Source: Basidiobolus heterosporus B8920 (Eukaryota > Basidiobolomycota > Basidiobolomycetes > Basidiobolales > Basidiobolaceae). Taken from it: a stretch of DNA of 36,434 nucleotides. Below, one piece after another: positions 1 to 9,466 of this stretch (position 1 is the first letter of the stretch; each line of letters opens with the position of its first letter). Both the position numbers and the translations under genes were made by a program. The notes beneath the pieces are model-generated. The model was not told the DNA's origin. It worked only from the letters and a program-made list of their open reading frames with translations, and did no database searches. Location: contig JNET01032851.1 in the NCBI GenBank assembly GCA_000697455.1, positions 1-36,434 on the forward strand, in the 5' to 3' direction.

Positions 1-127
1 TTCTAACAAAAGGTATAAATACCTTTCTTTATTACAATAAAACATCAAGTGAAAGTACAACAACTTCTTCTTAATATCCAAAGTCACTTCCAATATCACT
101 ATTTTCACTTTCAACAGTTTGTTATTA
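1..127 (+). mobile_element. Fossil retroelement fragment interrupted by an LTR
   Basis: This short piece (AATAAA near 38, then a stretch around 61-105 containing TCACTTCCAATA) resembles segments elsewhere in the first 3.3 kb: minus strand 2085-2190, plus strand about 2440-2490, 3050-3090 and 3149-3230. In the minus-strand copy the same segment lies just upstream of a polypurine tract and LTR start, so it is probably part of an LTR-type element. It ends where the 602-base LTR starts at 128. It is an old, broken copy with no coding capacity visible. Confidence 0.45.
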
Positions 128-729
128 TGTTGGGGGAATAATAATCAGAGTGACTTGATGAATATGCTCCCTTCATTTTGCAAAATCTACAACATGCCAT
201 TGCATTGTGTCCTTTGAATCCAGTCACTTTGCTATATACACAGTTCTGTAGCCTCTCACTACCTGGTTTCTATTGAAACACCCATTCTTAGTATAACCCC
301 ATGCATCAGTTATCACCCCATATCTTTTAGCCATTGGTTATCCCAGCCCTAAGATCTCTATTCTTGCCAAGTCCAAGTAATAACCATATATGGTAATAAC
401 GTTACACAAGATTCCTTATTTGGAATCCCTGCTTCACAACCTAGTCTCCAGGCTCTTATTTGGAAATCCCAACATTACACAAAGATCACATGGTTACATG
501 GAGTAGTCATTGTGGATATAGTTTCTCCATTTAGTTTAGTATTACCTCATTGCTTATTAATCATTGTCTTGGCACTTAGCCTCAGAAAAGTATATATAGT
601 ACTATCCCCCCTTATGTATTCCTCAGTCTGATAAACACAGGTTATCAATAAACATTCCTACCAGATTCCAGTTCTTGTCCTTGTCTTGTCCTGCCTGGTC
701 TCTTCTCCTGCCTTGGTTTGTTCATAACA
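128..729 (+). mobile_element. LTR of an LTR retrotransposon (Ty1/copia-like), fossil
   Basis: The stretch begins TGTTGGGGGAATAAT and ends CATAACA, the TG...CA ends expected of an LTR. It contains a TATA-like TATATATAG at about 591-599 and a polyadenylation-like AATAAA at 647-652, in the right order for U3-R-U5. No matching five-base target duplication follows base 729, so it is not a clean solo LTR. It is either a 5' LTR followed by eroded internal sequence or a truncated copy. The exact 3' edge is uncertain because no convincing primer-binding site follows. Family assignment is by form and by neighbouring copia-type remains. Confidence 0.6.
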
Positions 730-1753
730 GCTTCACCTGGAAGCTCCTCTTCACAAAGCCAAACAATGGAAAGCATTGTGATAGAGATAACAAAACACAA
801 GTAAAAGAAGCAGCTCCCAGATTCAGATTCTGATGACCAGTTCAGTTTTCCAAGAGTAATAAGTACTTGGATGCAATCACCACATATTTCCAGGAAAATT
901 CTGGAATGCTAGTTAAAGACATTTGTGCTACTTTTCTCCAAAAGATGACTGGACTCATGATGGAGGAAGCACTGGACATAGAGTTTATCAAGAAGATGAA
1001 TGGAAAGTGGCCTAGTGCCATTGGATATCCACCAACTCAATGGATGAAAGATATAACCACTTGTTTATTGATAGAACGGTGGATACTTTTTGAGATAGTT
1101 GCACATTGCAACATATGTGACAACACACTTTTTGCTCTGGGGAAGGTGAACATAGAAGAGTGACTAAAAATTGATGAGAAAAAAAAGTTGCTTGGCACAT
1201 ATAGAAAATTTTTTAGTTTATGGTGGTGGATCACCACAGTGGTAACTGACCAATCACATAACAAAATTAAATAAGTTTCTCCAAAGTAGTCATCTGCAGC
1301 TGGATTTTTCCTAGTGAGAAATATGTAGGTTGCCAATTTTATGACAATGTTTTTGCAATGATGATGGATCCAGAAAAAAATCTGCCAATTTTCTGCTGGT
1401 ATTCTGACCACAATTTCTAATAAGGAATACTGATAAAGTTTGGGAAAATCTTGAGCACAATCACATAGTCTATAGGGAGTATTTGATTGCATACAATCCG
1501 AAACCTACATTAAGGCATATGCACAAAGGATCAGAAGGGATTGATGCAAGGGGATCAGAAACAATCAGAGCAATGCAACCCTGCTTATGCACACTCAAAT
1601 GCATTGAATAATGTCCAATGATAATTCCAGATTTACATAACAAGCTATTTCTTGACTAGCAGAAAGCCTATATTAAGGATATCAATACTCAGAGCAACCA
1701 GTGACTGAGAACATGAATGATTAAATATTATTGTTTATTTAGAAGGTAATAAT
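730..1753. mobile_element. Unclassified AT-rich remnant after the LTR, no supported gene
   Basis: This stretch follows the LTR and is probably decayed internal or flanking retroelement DNA. The longest open frames (867-1163 on plus, 1037-1492 on minus) overlap each other in opposite directions and show no domain I recognise. Composition is AT-rich and repetitive-looking, without codon-like periodicity. I see no tRNA, ribosomal RNA or host gene here. Confidence 0.35.
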
Positions 1754-2200
1754 TGTTGAAGTTATTTTGGGGAGAAATACTGGTCTGACCAAGAATTAAA
1801 CCTGGTACCTCCTTAACTCTAGCAAGATGCTCTAACCATTGAGCTGCCAGTCCTTATATGCTATGGCTATATAACCAGGGAACCTTCACCTAGTTTGTCT
1901 GTGTATGGCACTTTGGCATGTCAGCTATGCAAGCAACTGATTGGTCTTAGACTTTGTATTCAGATGCAGTCACCATACCCCATATTTTCCTCTTTAGGAA
2001 ATAGTGCTGGTACCACAAGTCACCAGACTTTCCACATTCCCCCTCAAGCAAAATTTCTAGTTTTAGCGCTGAGTGGGGCTCATAACCCCTAGTTGGATTC
2101 TGGGAGCTATTGGAAGTGATTGAGAGAATTGGTAGAATATGTGGTTTTCACTTATAGATTTATTGAATAAAAAGTTAACTATAATACTTGTGTCAGGAAA
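1754..2200 (-). mobile_element. Minus-strand copia-type 3' end: polypurine tract plus LTR start, fossil
   Basis: Read on the minus strand, a segment with AATAAATC and TCACTTCCAATAGCTCCC (about 2190-2095) runs into a polypurine tract GAGGGGGAA (2045-2037) followed at once by TGTGGAAAG, the expected junction of internal region and 3' LTR. The LTR would start at 2036 and could end at a CA at 1754, about 283 bases. A TATA-like GGTTATATAGCC lies near 1868-1879. A tRNA-like block (1782-1853) sits inside it. Old and broken; the LTR end is tentative. Confidence 0.5.
1782..1853 (-). repeat. tRNA-like cloverleaf (tRNA relic or tRNA-derived SINE head)
   Basis: On the minus strand 72 bases fold as a type I tRNA. 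The acceptor GGACTGG pairs with TCAGACC with one A-A mismatch. The D arm is GCTC/GAGC with an AATGGTTA loop. The anticodon stem is TCTTG/TAAGG with loop CTAGAGT (formal anticodon AGA). The variable loop has five bases, and the T arm is CCAGG/CTTGG with loop TTTAATT. The T loop lacks the usual TTC and an AGA serine tRNA would need a long variable arm, so this is a decayed tRNA or the polymerase III head of a SINE rather than a working tRNA gene. Confidence 0.6.
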
Positions 2201-2399
2201 TAAACAAAACAATATGCAAGATGTGCTAAGAAAAGTCCCAGAAACATGTGTGCAAAGTTAGGGGTTATTCACATATGTTTGAGAAAGTCAAGTATTCTGG
2301 GTACTTCTAAGTTGGTGAGAAATATTCTAAGTAAAACCTGAGTGTGAACTCTGAGTAAGAGGAAATTGGTAAGTATAATAAGGGTGAGATTAAGTATGA

Positions 2400-2640
2400 A
2401 TAATTAGGTGCTAATTTATGTGAATTTCAACAAAAATTATATATTCTTTTAATTCTCCAAATCACTTACAATAGCTCACAGAATCACAGAACAGTTTTGT
2501 CAGAAAATCTTTTCCCACAATCTCTCTTCCAGTGGTGTTTTACTTTACAGTATTGGCAAGTGCTTTTACTGGGCTTCCTCCTACTTTTGGAGAGCTTAGA
2601 ATCATTGTTGTGAGCTTCAATAAATGCACATTCATCAGCA
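2400..2640 (-). mobile_element. Gag-like fragment with CCHC zinc knuckle, fossil Ty1/copia
   Basis: At 2558-2517 on the minus strand the translation CQYCKVKHHWKRDC fits the CX2CX4HX4C zinc knuckle exactly, in the style of Ty1/copia gag (C-x2-C-G-K-x-G-H-x4-C). The flanking residues are basic, as expected. No protease, integrase or reverse transcriptase follows, so this is a small surviving piece of a broken element. A copy of the repeated CACTTACAATAGCTC segment (plus strand, 2440-2490) overlaps it, which suggests rearrangement or nested insertion. Confidence 0.6.
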
Positions 2641-3370
2641 TTTTGGTCATTATACTTATATCTTATTTGTTTATTTGTTAATATTGCACATACTCCAAAG
2701 TTTAGTTGTTGATTCTGGACTCCAACAACACTACAAGACTCTTATACTCTACTAATGACCAGATCAACAATGTCATAAATATGTTGTAGTCACTAATTAA
2801 GGCACCAATGGTCTATAGTCTGAATATTGCTGCTTTTACTAAGTTAATATGCCACCAAGTCAATGGGTTTATTTTTCAAGAAATGGAAACATTGCTTAAG
2901 AAACAACATATTGCATATGCTTTCAGCCTTATAGATACTCTGCATTATACTCCAGGCTTGAGTGGTAGAACTTATTGGGTGAATTTACAGTAATTGCTAC
3001 CAAGTAAGAAGCAATTAGATATTTGAACTTCCTTCCATTTATTTCTTAAACTTTGCTATTCTCCAAATGACTTCCAATAGTTTCCTTCATTAACAAATGC
3101 AATATATATTGCTGTTTGCTTTGTGACAGAAGTAGAGATACTAACCTTACACTCAATAAATCTACAGGTGAAAACTTCAAATTCTTCTAGTTCTCCAAGT
3201 TGCATCTAATAATATCCAGGATTCCAGAACACTTGGATTCTCCTGATGTGGCTTGAATGATGGGGATTAAACCATAAATCCAAATTTCTCCAACAATTTC
3301 AATGGATTTATTGGGAACAAAGGAGAGACTATTAAGGAGACACTAATGAATGAAAGTTTGTACATTGAAT
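2641..3370. mobile_element. Retroelement-derived intergenic DNA with two copies of the repeated segment
   Basis: No host gene is supported. Plus-strand bases 3050-3090 (TTCTCCAAATGACTTCCAATAG) and 3149-3230 (CAATAAATCTACAGGTGAAAAC onward) match the segment beside the minus-strand LTR at 2095-2190. The 61-codon open frame at 2808-2993 is not recognisable as any family. This block borders the 3' end of the PPR gene. Confidence 0.4.
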
Positions 3371-3377
3371 GACATGA

Positions 3378-5111
3378 TTAATTTCTAAATATCTTGGGTT
3401 CCAACAAGTTGTATAGGTTGGGATACTTTTCATGCAGTAATCGGACGAGAATTTGAATCTCATGGTTATGTCCATCTCGTTTTAAGAAGCTCAATAGAGT
3501 GGAGAACAGTTTGAGGTCAGGTCGAATTCCTGCTATTTCCATGTCCTTGATTAACTCCACCGCTTTCTGAGATTGCCCATTTCTACCAAGTGCTTCTATG
3601 TAGGAAGTGTAGTTGTTACAATTCAAGGGGAAATTCTGGCGTTGAAGTCGATTCCATATTACTTGGGCTCGATAGAGTGCATCGTATCTTCCACATGCAT
3701 CAAGCAGGATGGAGATGGTCGCGTTGTTGGGGGTCAAGCAACCAGCCTTCATCGAATCATATAATTGAAGGACTTTACCAATGTCACCGACCCAATTGTA
3801 GGCGTTTAGTAATGTGTTATACAATCCTATATCTGGCTCGATGTTGGAGTTCAATCGAATAGCTTCGTACATTCTATTGACTCCAGGGCCATTCCGTGCT
3901 TGCCCGTAGCCTGCAATCATGACCGAGTACGTGTATTCATTGATGTTAACCCCACGTCTGTTCATCTCATCAAACAGCCATTTAGCAGTTTGCATATCCT
4001 GGTTCTTCGTGCAGGCGGCAATCATACGAGTGTAGGTATCCGGGGCAATCTTGGACTTGGGCTTGTAAGAGCACATATGGGAGTACACACCAATTGCTGA
4101 CTCCAGATCCGCTTGTCTTAGGAAGCCATCTATCATCGCCTGATAGATTTGCGGGGTCGATTGGATCTCATGCTTCCTCATGATATGAAAATAATGGGAG
4201 GCCTCAGCCATCCTGTTGAATCTACAATGCTCCAGGATCATCAAGCTGAGTGTAGGTAAGGTAGGTCGCTGATGCTTTATGAGGCTTTCAAACGCAGAAT
4301 GTGCCAAATCTAGATTTCCAAGTTGGATGCTTGATTGAATGATCCGATGGTATAAATGATCCTCCATGTGATATCCGCTCTCCTCCATCTTCTTGTACCA
4401 ATCTATCGCTCTGTCATAATCCACACCGAGGTACTTGGAAATCAACTCCGAATACGTGGTTGCATTATAGCATACACCCACTCTTGAGAATTCTTCTAAA
4501 GCATAGGATACAGCCGAGTCCAACTCCGACTTTTGGAGCAGTAGATTGAGAGAATTTATGTTGGGTACAATGTTATGCGATAACATTTCTTGATATATCT
4601 GTAACGCCAGGGTACCATCGCCCTTAGAATTCAAGGCCGATAAAACCGCATTATAAACATCAGTGGGAATAGGCTGCTTATGATTTCGGAGAAGTCGGTA
4701 TAAATCCAACGTTACATGTCGATGAAGCTTGTGACTGCATGCTTTCAATAGTTGCAGTAAAACAGTGTGGACGGACTCGGTAAGAACAAATGTTGGTGTC
4801 CTCCGCAACTTCTGGTAAATTTGGATCGCAAGCTCGAGTTGGTTTTTTTCTAGAGCTACTCTGAGGGTACGTTCGTTGGGTTCCAAGTCAGACTTGGATT
4901 GAATGGATCTTCTGAACCCTTTGCACCTCATACCTTCCGGTGGATCGTAGGCACTTTTCCAAGCAAACCTCCGGATAAGAGTGAAAGCATTGTATTTGAA
5001 GAGTTGGCGCGGTTTTTTGAGGGGAAATGGGTGGTTTTGGAAGAAGGTAGAAAGTAAACTAGACTTATGGCTTAGAAAACGATTACTTTGTCTAACTTGG
5101 ATAGGTAGCAT
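3378..5111 (-). CDS. Pentatricopeptide repeat (PPR) protein, probably mitochondrial
   Basis: Single-exon gene of 577 codons with its ATG at 5111. The first 60 or so residues are rich in Arg, Lys, Ser and Phe and nearly free of acidic residues, as in a mitochondrial presequence. From about residue 85 to 560 the protein is a run of 35-residue helical hairpins (about nine or more clear PPR units, for example YNAVLSALNSKGDGTLALQI, YSVMIAGYGQARNGP, YNTLLNAYNWVGDIGKVLQL). PPR proteins bind organellar RNA and act in its processing, stability or translation. The exact target cannot be read from the sequence. It is transcribed away from the PAS gene; the two starts are 812 bases apart. The last residues before the stop are KIFRN. 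Confidence 0.93.
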   Translation of the reverse strand: MLPIQVRQSNRFLSHKSSLLSTFFQNHPFPLKKPRQLFKYNAFTLIRRFAWKSAYDPPEGMRCKGFRRSIQSKSDLEPNERTLRVALEKNQLELAIQIYQKLRRTPTFVLTESVHTVLLQLLKACSHKLHRHVTLDLYRLLRNHKQPIPTDVYNAVLSALNSKGDGTLALQIYQEMLSHNIVPNINSLNLLLQKSELDSAVSYALEEFSRVGVCYNATTYSELISKYLGVDYDRAIDWYKKMEESGYHMEDHLYHRIIQSSIQLGNLDLAHSAFESLIKHQRPTLPTLSLMILEHCRFNRMAEASHYFHIMRKHEIQSTPQIYQAMIDGFLRQADLESAIGVYSHMCSYKPKSKIAPDTYTRMIAACTKNQDMQTAKWLFDEMNRRGVNINEYTYSVMIAGYGQARNGPGVNRMYEAIRLNSNIEPDIGLYNTLLNAYNWVGDIGKVLQLYDSMKAGCLTPNNATISILLDACGRYDALYRAQVIWNRLQRQNFPLNCNNYTSYIEALGRNGQSQKAVELIKDMEIAGIRPDLKLFSTLLSFLKRDGHNHEIQILVRLLHEKYPNLYNLLEPKIFRN

Positions 5112-5923
5112 TTAACTGCTTGTCAAGACCATTGATTAGGTTCAGAGTAGCCGAGAAAATTGGTGGTTGATGGTTCGAAGCAAAAAGATTTCCCAATGAA
5201 CACCAGATTCTAAGTAGTCGAGAAATGATTGGCTCGGATTGAGGGACGAAGCAACATTCTGTGTTTCACTCATAACAATAGCAACAAGGGCAGCAACAAG
5301 GGCAGCAACAAGGACAGCAGCCATGATTAACATTACCAAACAAGCTATTGATTAATAACTAGTAAATGTTGTTAATAATAATAAATGTTATTAATCTCCA
5401 GCCAGTAATTCCAACGCCAACCCAATGGAGAGAGCTCCTCAGATGGGATCAGATGGGATCAGTGGGGATCACCCATTTGCATAACCGAACGTTAATAAGT
5501 GCATTTGATAATGCAGCATAAGCATTGTTGTCATGAAAACATGGAGTTGATTGGTGTGTGTGAGCGCTCCAAGAAGAGAATAGCCTTTCTAAATCAATGA
5601 ATGCACACCGACTCTATCCCGGAGAAGCAACTTTCTATGGAACTCCGCTTCTCCAGATAAGCATAAGCCTAGATAGCGAAGATGGGCAAGTGGATAGAGG
5701 GGATCAACCCTTTTTCCTGTTTCTTTGTGTTTCCGTTTTCATGGGTTTCACACGGTCACATTTCACCCAACTCAGCTACTATAAAATGGTGGGCCTCGAG
5801 GATTTCGAGAATCTGTCATCCCTTGATTTAGAAGTTTTTGGATCATTCATTCTCTGCGTATTCCTCTTTTGTTTCTTGTCTTCTTTAGCTTGCAAGCGTT
5901 CAGGTTCAGGTGCATAGTTGCAT
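5112..5923. promoter_or_regulatory. Divergent intergenic region between PPR and PAS genes
   Basis: These 812 bases separate two divergent starts and should hold both promoters. A 12-base repeat (GCAACAAGGGCA, three copies, about 5281-5316) lies on the PPR side. AT-rich near-repeats of TAAATGTT occur at 5364-5396, and GATGGGATCA is doubled near 5443-5462. A polypyrimidine stretch ending ttctttag at about 5888 could be the acceptor of a 5' UTR intron of the PAS gene. The open frames here (5142-5339 minus, 5597-5917 plus) have no recognisable domain and I do not call them genes. Confidence 0.5.
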
Positions 5924-6883
5924 ATGAGCAATCCACGCTACCCACCAGGGATTAGCTTCTTCGGCATATACGAAGCAACTCGAAACAATCAGATCATTTA
6001 TTTGTCAGAAAGTGTGGGAGACGCGTTGGGATTTGAACCCGAGGAGATGGTAGGGAATTCGGCCTTTGAATATTATCATCCAGATGACTTGACATGCGTG
6101 CTGAGTGTGTTTGACGACTGTGTGCGCAACCAGCGGCTGGGTGCCATCATCCATGTACGCGTGAGAGGGAAGTTTGGCTGGGTAGAATTGGAGATAGTTT
6201 GGAGTTTTTGCCACAACATCATCTTTCACACGAACAGGCTGATAGGAGGGCCCAATCGGTTTAGAGGTAGTAGAATAGGTAACTTGGTCCGTGTTTAGAC
6301 CGTCTCAAGGCGTGCTAACTGTTCTCTCTCTGCCAGATTCCCAGTATATCTCCACGATACCAACCACTTCCGGATCACAAGTAAATCCATTTCGTGACAA
6401 TGATTCCTGCTTTCAAGCGATGTAATTGACAGTCTTTTGTAGAGTGCCCAGAGAACACAAGGTAATCCGCCTCTGGAATTTGTTCATCCCTCCGCACCGG
6501 TTTCCGAGCGTTTGAACAATTCTACGGCTGAACCACGCGTCGGTCTAGTCCTGAATCGATTCTCATACTATTGTTATATTCAGTATTGCAGTGAGTTGGT
6601 GGGATACATGTTCGGCATCAGTCAGAAAGAGATCCTAGGGAATTCGTTTCTCAGTTATATCCATCCAGATGATCTTGAGAGGGTGGAGGAGCAACTGACA
6701 AGCATCAAGTCACAGAACATATTTCTTCCCATTGCGTTCACTCTTATCTCGCCATATGGCGACGTACCAGTTCAGGGAGTGTTCAGCGCTACCATGGATG
6801 GCATTGTGGCAGTGATTCGGCAAGCTAATTCCAAGTTTCCTTTGGATTGCACCGTGCATTATTTCACGAGCACAAGCAGATAG
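5924..6883 (+). CDS. Two-PAS-domain protein
   Basis: Proposed exons 5924-6266, 6337-6380 and 6443-6883 give 275 residues. Introns are 70 and 62 bases with AGAG|GTAGTA and AA|GTAAAT donors, a GCTAACT branch site and CAG/TAG acceptors; phases agree. PAS 1 covers about residues 5-105 (SESVGDALGFEPEEMVG, then YYHPDDL). PAS 2 covers about 160-260 (CSELVGYMFGISQKEILG, then YIHPDDL and DGIVAVIR). The NRFSYYCYIQY stretch before PAS 2 fits the family as I recall it. PAS domains sense ligands or light or mediate dimerisation. I see no NCRFLQ flavin-binding motif, DNA-binding domain or kinase, so it is not a full WC-1. Start at 5924 is the first ATG in frame before PAS 1; an upstream exon is possible. 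Confidence 0.85.
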
Positions 6884-7073
6884 CCATTCATCACTAGAAC
6901 ACTACTTGGAGATAGAAGATAACCACACATAGTATTGCTCACATTCCCAACCAGAATAGAGCTTCATTCTATTTATATATAACAAAAGGCCCGCTTTCTT
7001 TCACACAAATGTATATTCTCTAGACTACTCGTGTACTTGGGAGTGAGAAGAAAATGTAAATAAAACCATGCCT

Positions 7074-7328
7074 CTACCTAGTCAAGACAACCGCACAATG
7101 GACACAAGTCGAGGGAAGCAAGCCATTGAAAAATTCTACATTGAGGCCAAAAGAAGAAAACAGAGAATATTCGATTTGTAGATGGATTTCCTTTTCACTC
7201 ACTTGCCCCTGCCAATCTGTCCCAGAGGTCATGAAATCAGTGAGGGGACGGTGAGCCCATCTGTCCCTGAATTGTTGAAGTAAAATCACTAGACATCCGA
7301 TATCCACCTCATCCCCAATGAGAATCAT
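7074..7328 (-). CDS. Uncertain small open frame, possibly a 3' exon
   Basis: An 84-codon frame starts MILIGDEVDIGCLVILLQQF and ends at 7074. It is open upstream to an acceptor-like tttttag just before 7350 and contains a donor-like GTGAGT at about 7197, so it may be one exon of a spliced minus-strand gene. I do not recognise the protein, and no convincing partner exons are visible between 7350 and 8000. It could equally be chance. Confidence 0.2.
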   Translation of the reverse strand: MILIGDEVDIGCLVILLQQFRDRWAHRPLTDFMTSGTDWQGQVSEKEIHLQIEYSLFSSFGLNVEFFNGLLPSTCVHCAVVLTR

Positions 7329-7455
7329 GTGAAACCAGAAACAGCCTAAAAAGGAGGTTAAAACGAATAAATTGGTAGCGTGATTGGCCTAGTAACGTTC
7401 TAGCTTTGCGTACTTTGGTGCCTAACTCGCGGCTCAAGATACTTTGACACTAGCT

Positions 7456-7472
7456 CTAACCCTAACCCTAAC
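7456..7472 (+). repeat. Interstitial telomere-like repeat (CCCTAA)
   Basis: The 17 bases CTAACCCTAACCCTAAC are nearly three units of CCCTAA, the complement of the TTAGGG telomere repeat common in fungi. They lie inside a gene-rich region, not at a contig end. Confidence 0.75.
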
Positions 7473-8262
7473 GCTTGATTGGTGGGTATGATTCGCAAAA
7501 CATTCCGATTATCAAGTATTCAAGATCAAGTTAGCTTGGTATGGTGATGGCAGTGTTCTTATTCGGAAAAATTCGCTTAATAATTTAATAATCGGCCTAC
7601 TGTTTGGTTAGAATTGCCTTGTAACAACAAATCAGTAACGAATACTGGCTAGGAAAAAAATTGTTTCATGCACCTCGGCGTCCTAAATTGGAGTGACAAT
7701 ACCAAAGCGTCTGTCAGAGAAGTTAATAACTTCCAAGATCTGTTTAATAAATCGTACAGATACTAGGACACCAATCAACGCATAGATACATCAGGCACAT
7801 CATTGCCTATCTTTGATTTCGTACTAGCCAATCATACTCTCTTTGGTAAATCGTAACAAACAACCCTAAATTGTCTAACAAATGTATTCTTTTCATTGAG
7901 AACCTGATGTTTCAGCTCGTTTCGGTTTCGAAACAATTCCGGCCTCATGTGACTCACCATCTTCCTCTCACTAGCAAACAATGGTAATGGTTGTAGAGTA
8001 ATGGTGGCAATGGTGGCAATGGTGGTAGTAGTAGTGGTAGCTGATGATACGCCAATGTTATAAATTTCTAGCGTACATTAACCAAAGAGTTTACTCTTCT
8101 ACAATCTACTACATGTGCCCTGTACCCAGTGCATCTACTCTTCTCTATATCCATGTCATGTGTTTTGAACCCTTTACATTTACTAATGATAGAATCATTG
8201 AACCACTCTTCTCAGAAATGAGTATGATATTGATTTATAAAATGTCTGGCAATATAGATATA

Positions 8263-9078
8263 TCAATAGAAATAAGAGATATTGGTTGCTTTACTTGGGG
8301 AGACTTGTACAACTTCAACACGTTTACGCTCCATCACCCTTCTTAGTGAGTCGGTGAGTGGGTTCTCAAATTGTTGAATCCCCAGGAATTCTCTTTGAAT
8401 CCTTTCTGTTTCCTTGCTTAAGCGGAGCTGATTTTTAGGATGATGAAGATAGTTCGCATCACCTGCGAGAAAATGTTGCCTTTGAAGTAGAAGTTTCTGC
8501 TGTGTACGAGTCATGGGAGAACCTTGACCTTGCGGGGTGGAATTCGATTCTGGACTTTCTTTTGCGCGAGAAGAATTATTTCCTAGATTTTCATTTGACA
8601 CTGAGAGTGTACTACTGGAGTTTGATGAAGCTTGGTCTTCTTTTGGCATATTGTTCGGTTTATTAGGGGACGTACTTATCGGCTGAGTGGCCTTCTTGAA
8701 TATTGAAAAAGGGTTGTCTTTGGGTGAGTGCTCTGGTGAAATACCTGGCGACTTTTCTCTCCGTAAAGTAGATAACGTTAGAAACTGTGACTTAAAGGGC
8801 ACTTGCTGATGAGTACGCCCAGGCTTAGAGGCGACTGTGACTGCGGCAACAACCGCTTCTTTAGCTTTAGTAGGCTGAATAGAATTACCTACCGCTGTAT
8901 GGGCGGTGATTCCTGACACTGGCTCTGTTAAGACTACACTTAACCGTTTCAATTTATCGTTGAGTAATTTCTCAGGAAGACCATTTTCTTCGAAATCGGC
9001 AATCTTTTGGTTGTTAAAATTCTCTTCCACTATTCTATCGGCAACACTTTCGTCTTGTCTGCTTTCAGTTTCGTTCAT
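8263..9078 (-). CDS. Probable TORC1 subunit TCO89-like protein
   Basis: Single open frame of 271 codons from an ATG at 9078. Most of it is Ser/Pro/Asn-rich and low in predicted structure. The conserved-looking part is the C-terminal third: SPMTRTQQKLLLQRQ at about residues 187-201, followed by HHPKNQLRLSKETERIQREF and NPLTDSLRRVMER near residues 240-252. The TRTQQKLLLQR block followed by an REF/REY helix and a P-x-x-x-S-L-x-R-V motif is what I recall of the fungal TCO89 family, a TORC1 component at the vacuole. I rate this assignment as moderate since it rests on short motifs. A donor-like CAG|GTGAGC at 9142/9141 upstream of the ATG suggests a 5' UTR intron. It converges on the PAS gene and lies downstream of the RING ligase, which is on the same strand. 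Confidence 0.5.
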   Translation of the reverse strand: MNETESRQDESVADRIVEENFNNQKIADFEENGLPEKLLNDKLKRLSVVLTEPVSGITAHTAVGNSIQPTKAKEAVVAAVTVASKPGRTHQQVPFKSQFLTLSTLRREKSPGISPEHSPKDNPFSIFKKATQPISTSPNKPNNMPKEDQASSNSSSTLSVSNENLGNNSSRAKESPESNSTPQGQGSPMTRTQQKLLLQRQHFLAGDANYLHHPKNQLRLSKETERIQREFLGIQQFENPLTDSLRRVMERKRVEVVQVSPSKATNISYFY

Positions 9079-9466
9079 GTTGGATTGGTTTTCTTGAGAG
9101 ATGAATATAAACAGATGCTAGTAAACTATATTATTGCTCACCTGTGTTGGAATTCTCAATGCTAATCTGTCGAAGTAGTGACGGTAATAACAAAAGTGGT
9201 AACCAACTATGAGACTATCGTTCCTGAGCCCACAGCCCTCAACCAAAGGAAATAAGTATAGATATTCACAATGGAGCCACATACCTCATCTTAGTAGTAC
9301 AAAGGGATAATCATGGTATTCTAGAGAATTTCCTATAATTTGAAGATTGAACAATAAAATAGAAGTAATGATATATTTATTTGCATGTGCTGGGACCCCT
9401 ACATCCATCACTCCTCAGTCTGGCCGTAGGAGATACATTAATGAATGTTGTGGATGAACGTGGTGG
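9079..9466. other. Spacer upstream of the TCO89-like gene
   Basis: These 388 bases hold the promoter and probable 5' UTR intron of the TCO89-like gene, and the 3' UTR of the FYVE-SAP-RING gene. No other feature is seen. Confidence 0.4.

Larger units (their letters stand above)
6884..8262. other. Intergenic region between convergent PAS and TCO89-like genes
   Basis: About 1.4 kb lies between two convergent gene ends. It holds a short telomere-like run (7456-7472), a GGTGGCAAT/GGTAGT low-complexity stretch (7980-8041) and a minus-strand open frame at 7074-7328 listed separately. No RNA gene or mobile element is recognised. Confidence 0.5.

Noticed and set aside
867-1163. 98-codon plus-strand frame after the LTR
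   Set aside because: No recognisable domain, overlapped by an antisense frame of similar length, and surrounded by retroelement debris.
5142-5339. 65-codon minus-strand frame with a hydrophobic Ala/Val start
   Set aside because: The hydrophobic stretch is only the translation of a 12-base tandem repeat, and it lies in the PPR 5' region.
5597-5917. 106-codon plus-strand frame before the PAS gene
   Set aside because: No domain, ends just before the PAS start in the same direction; better read as 5' leader, possibly with an intron.
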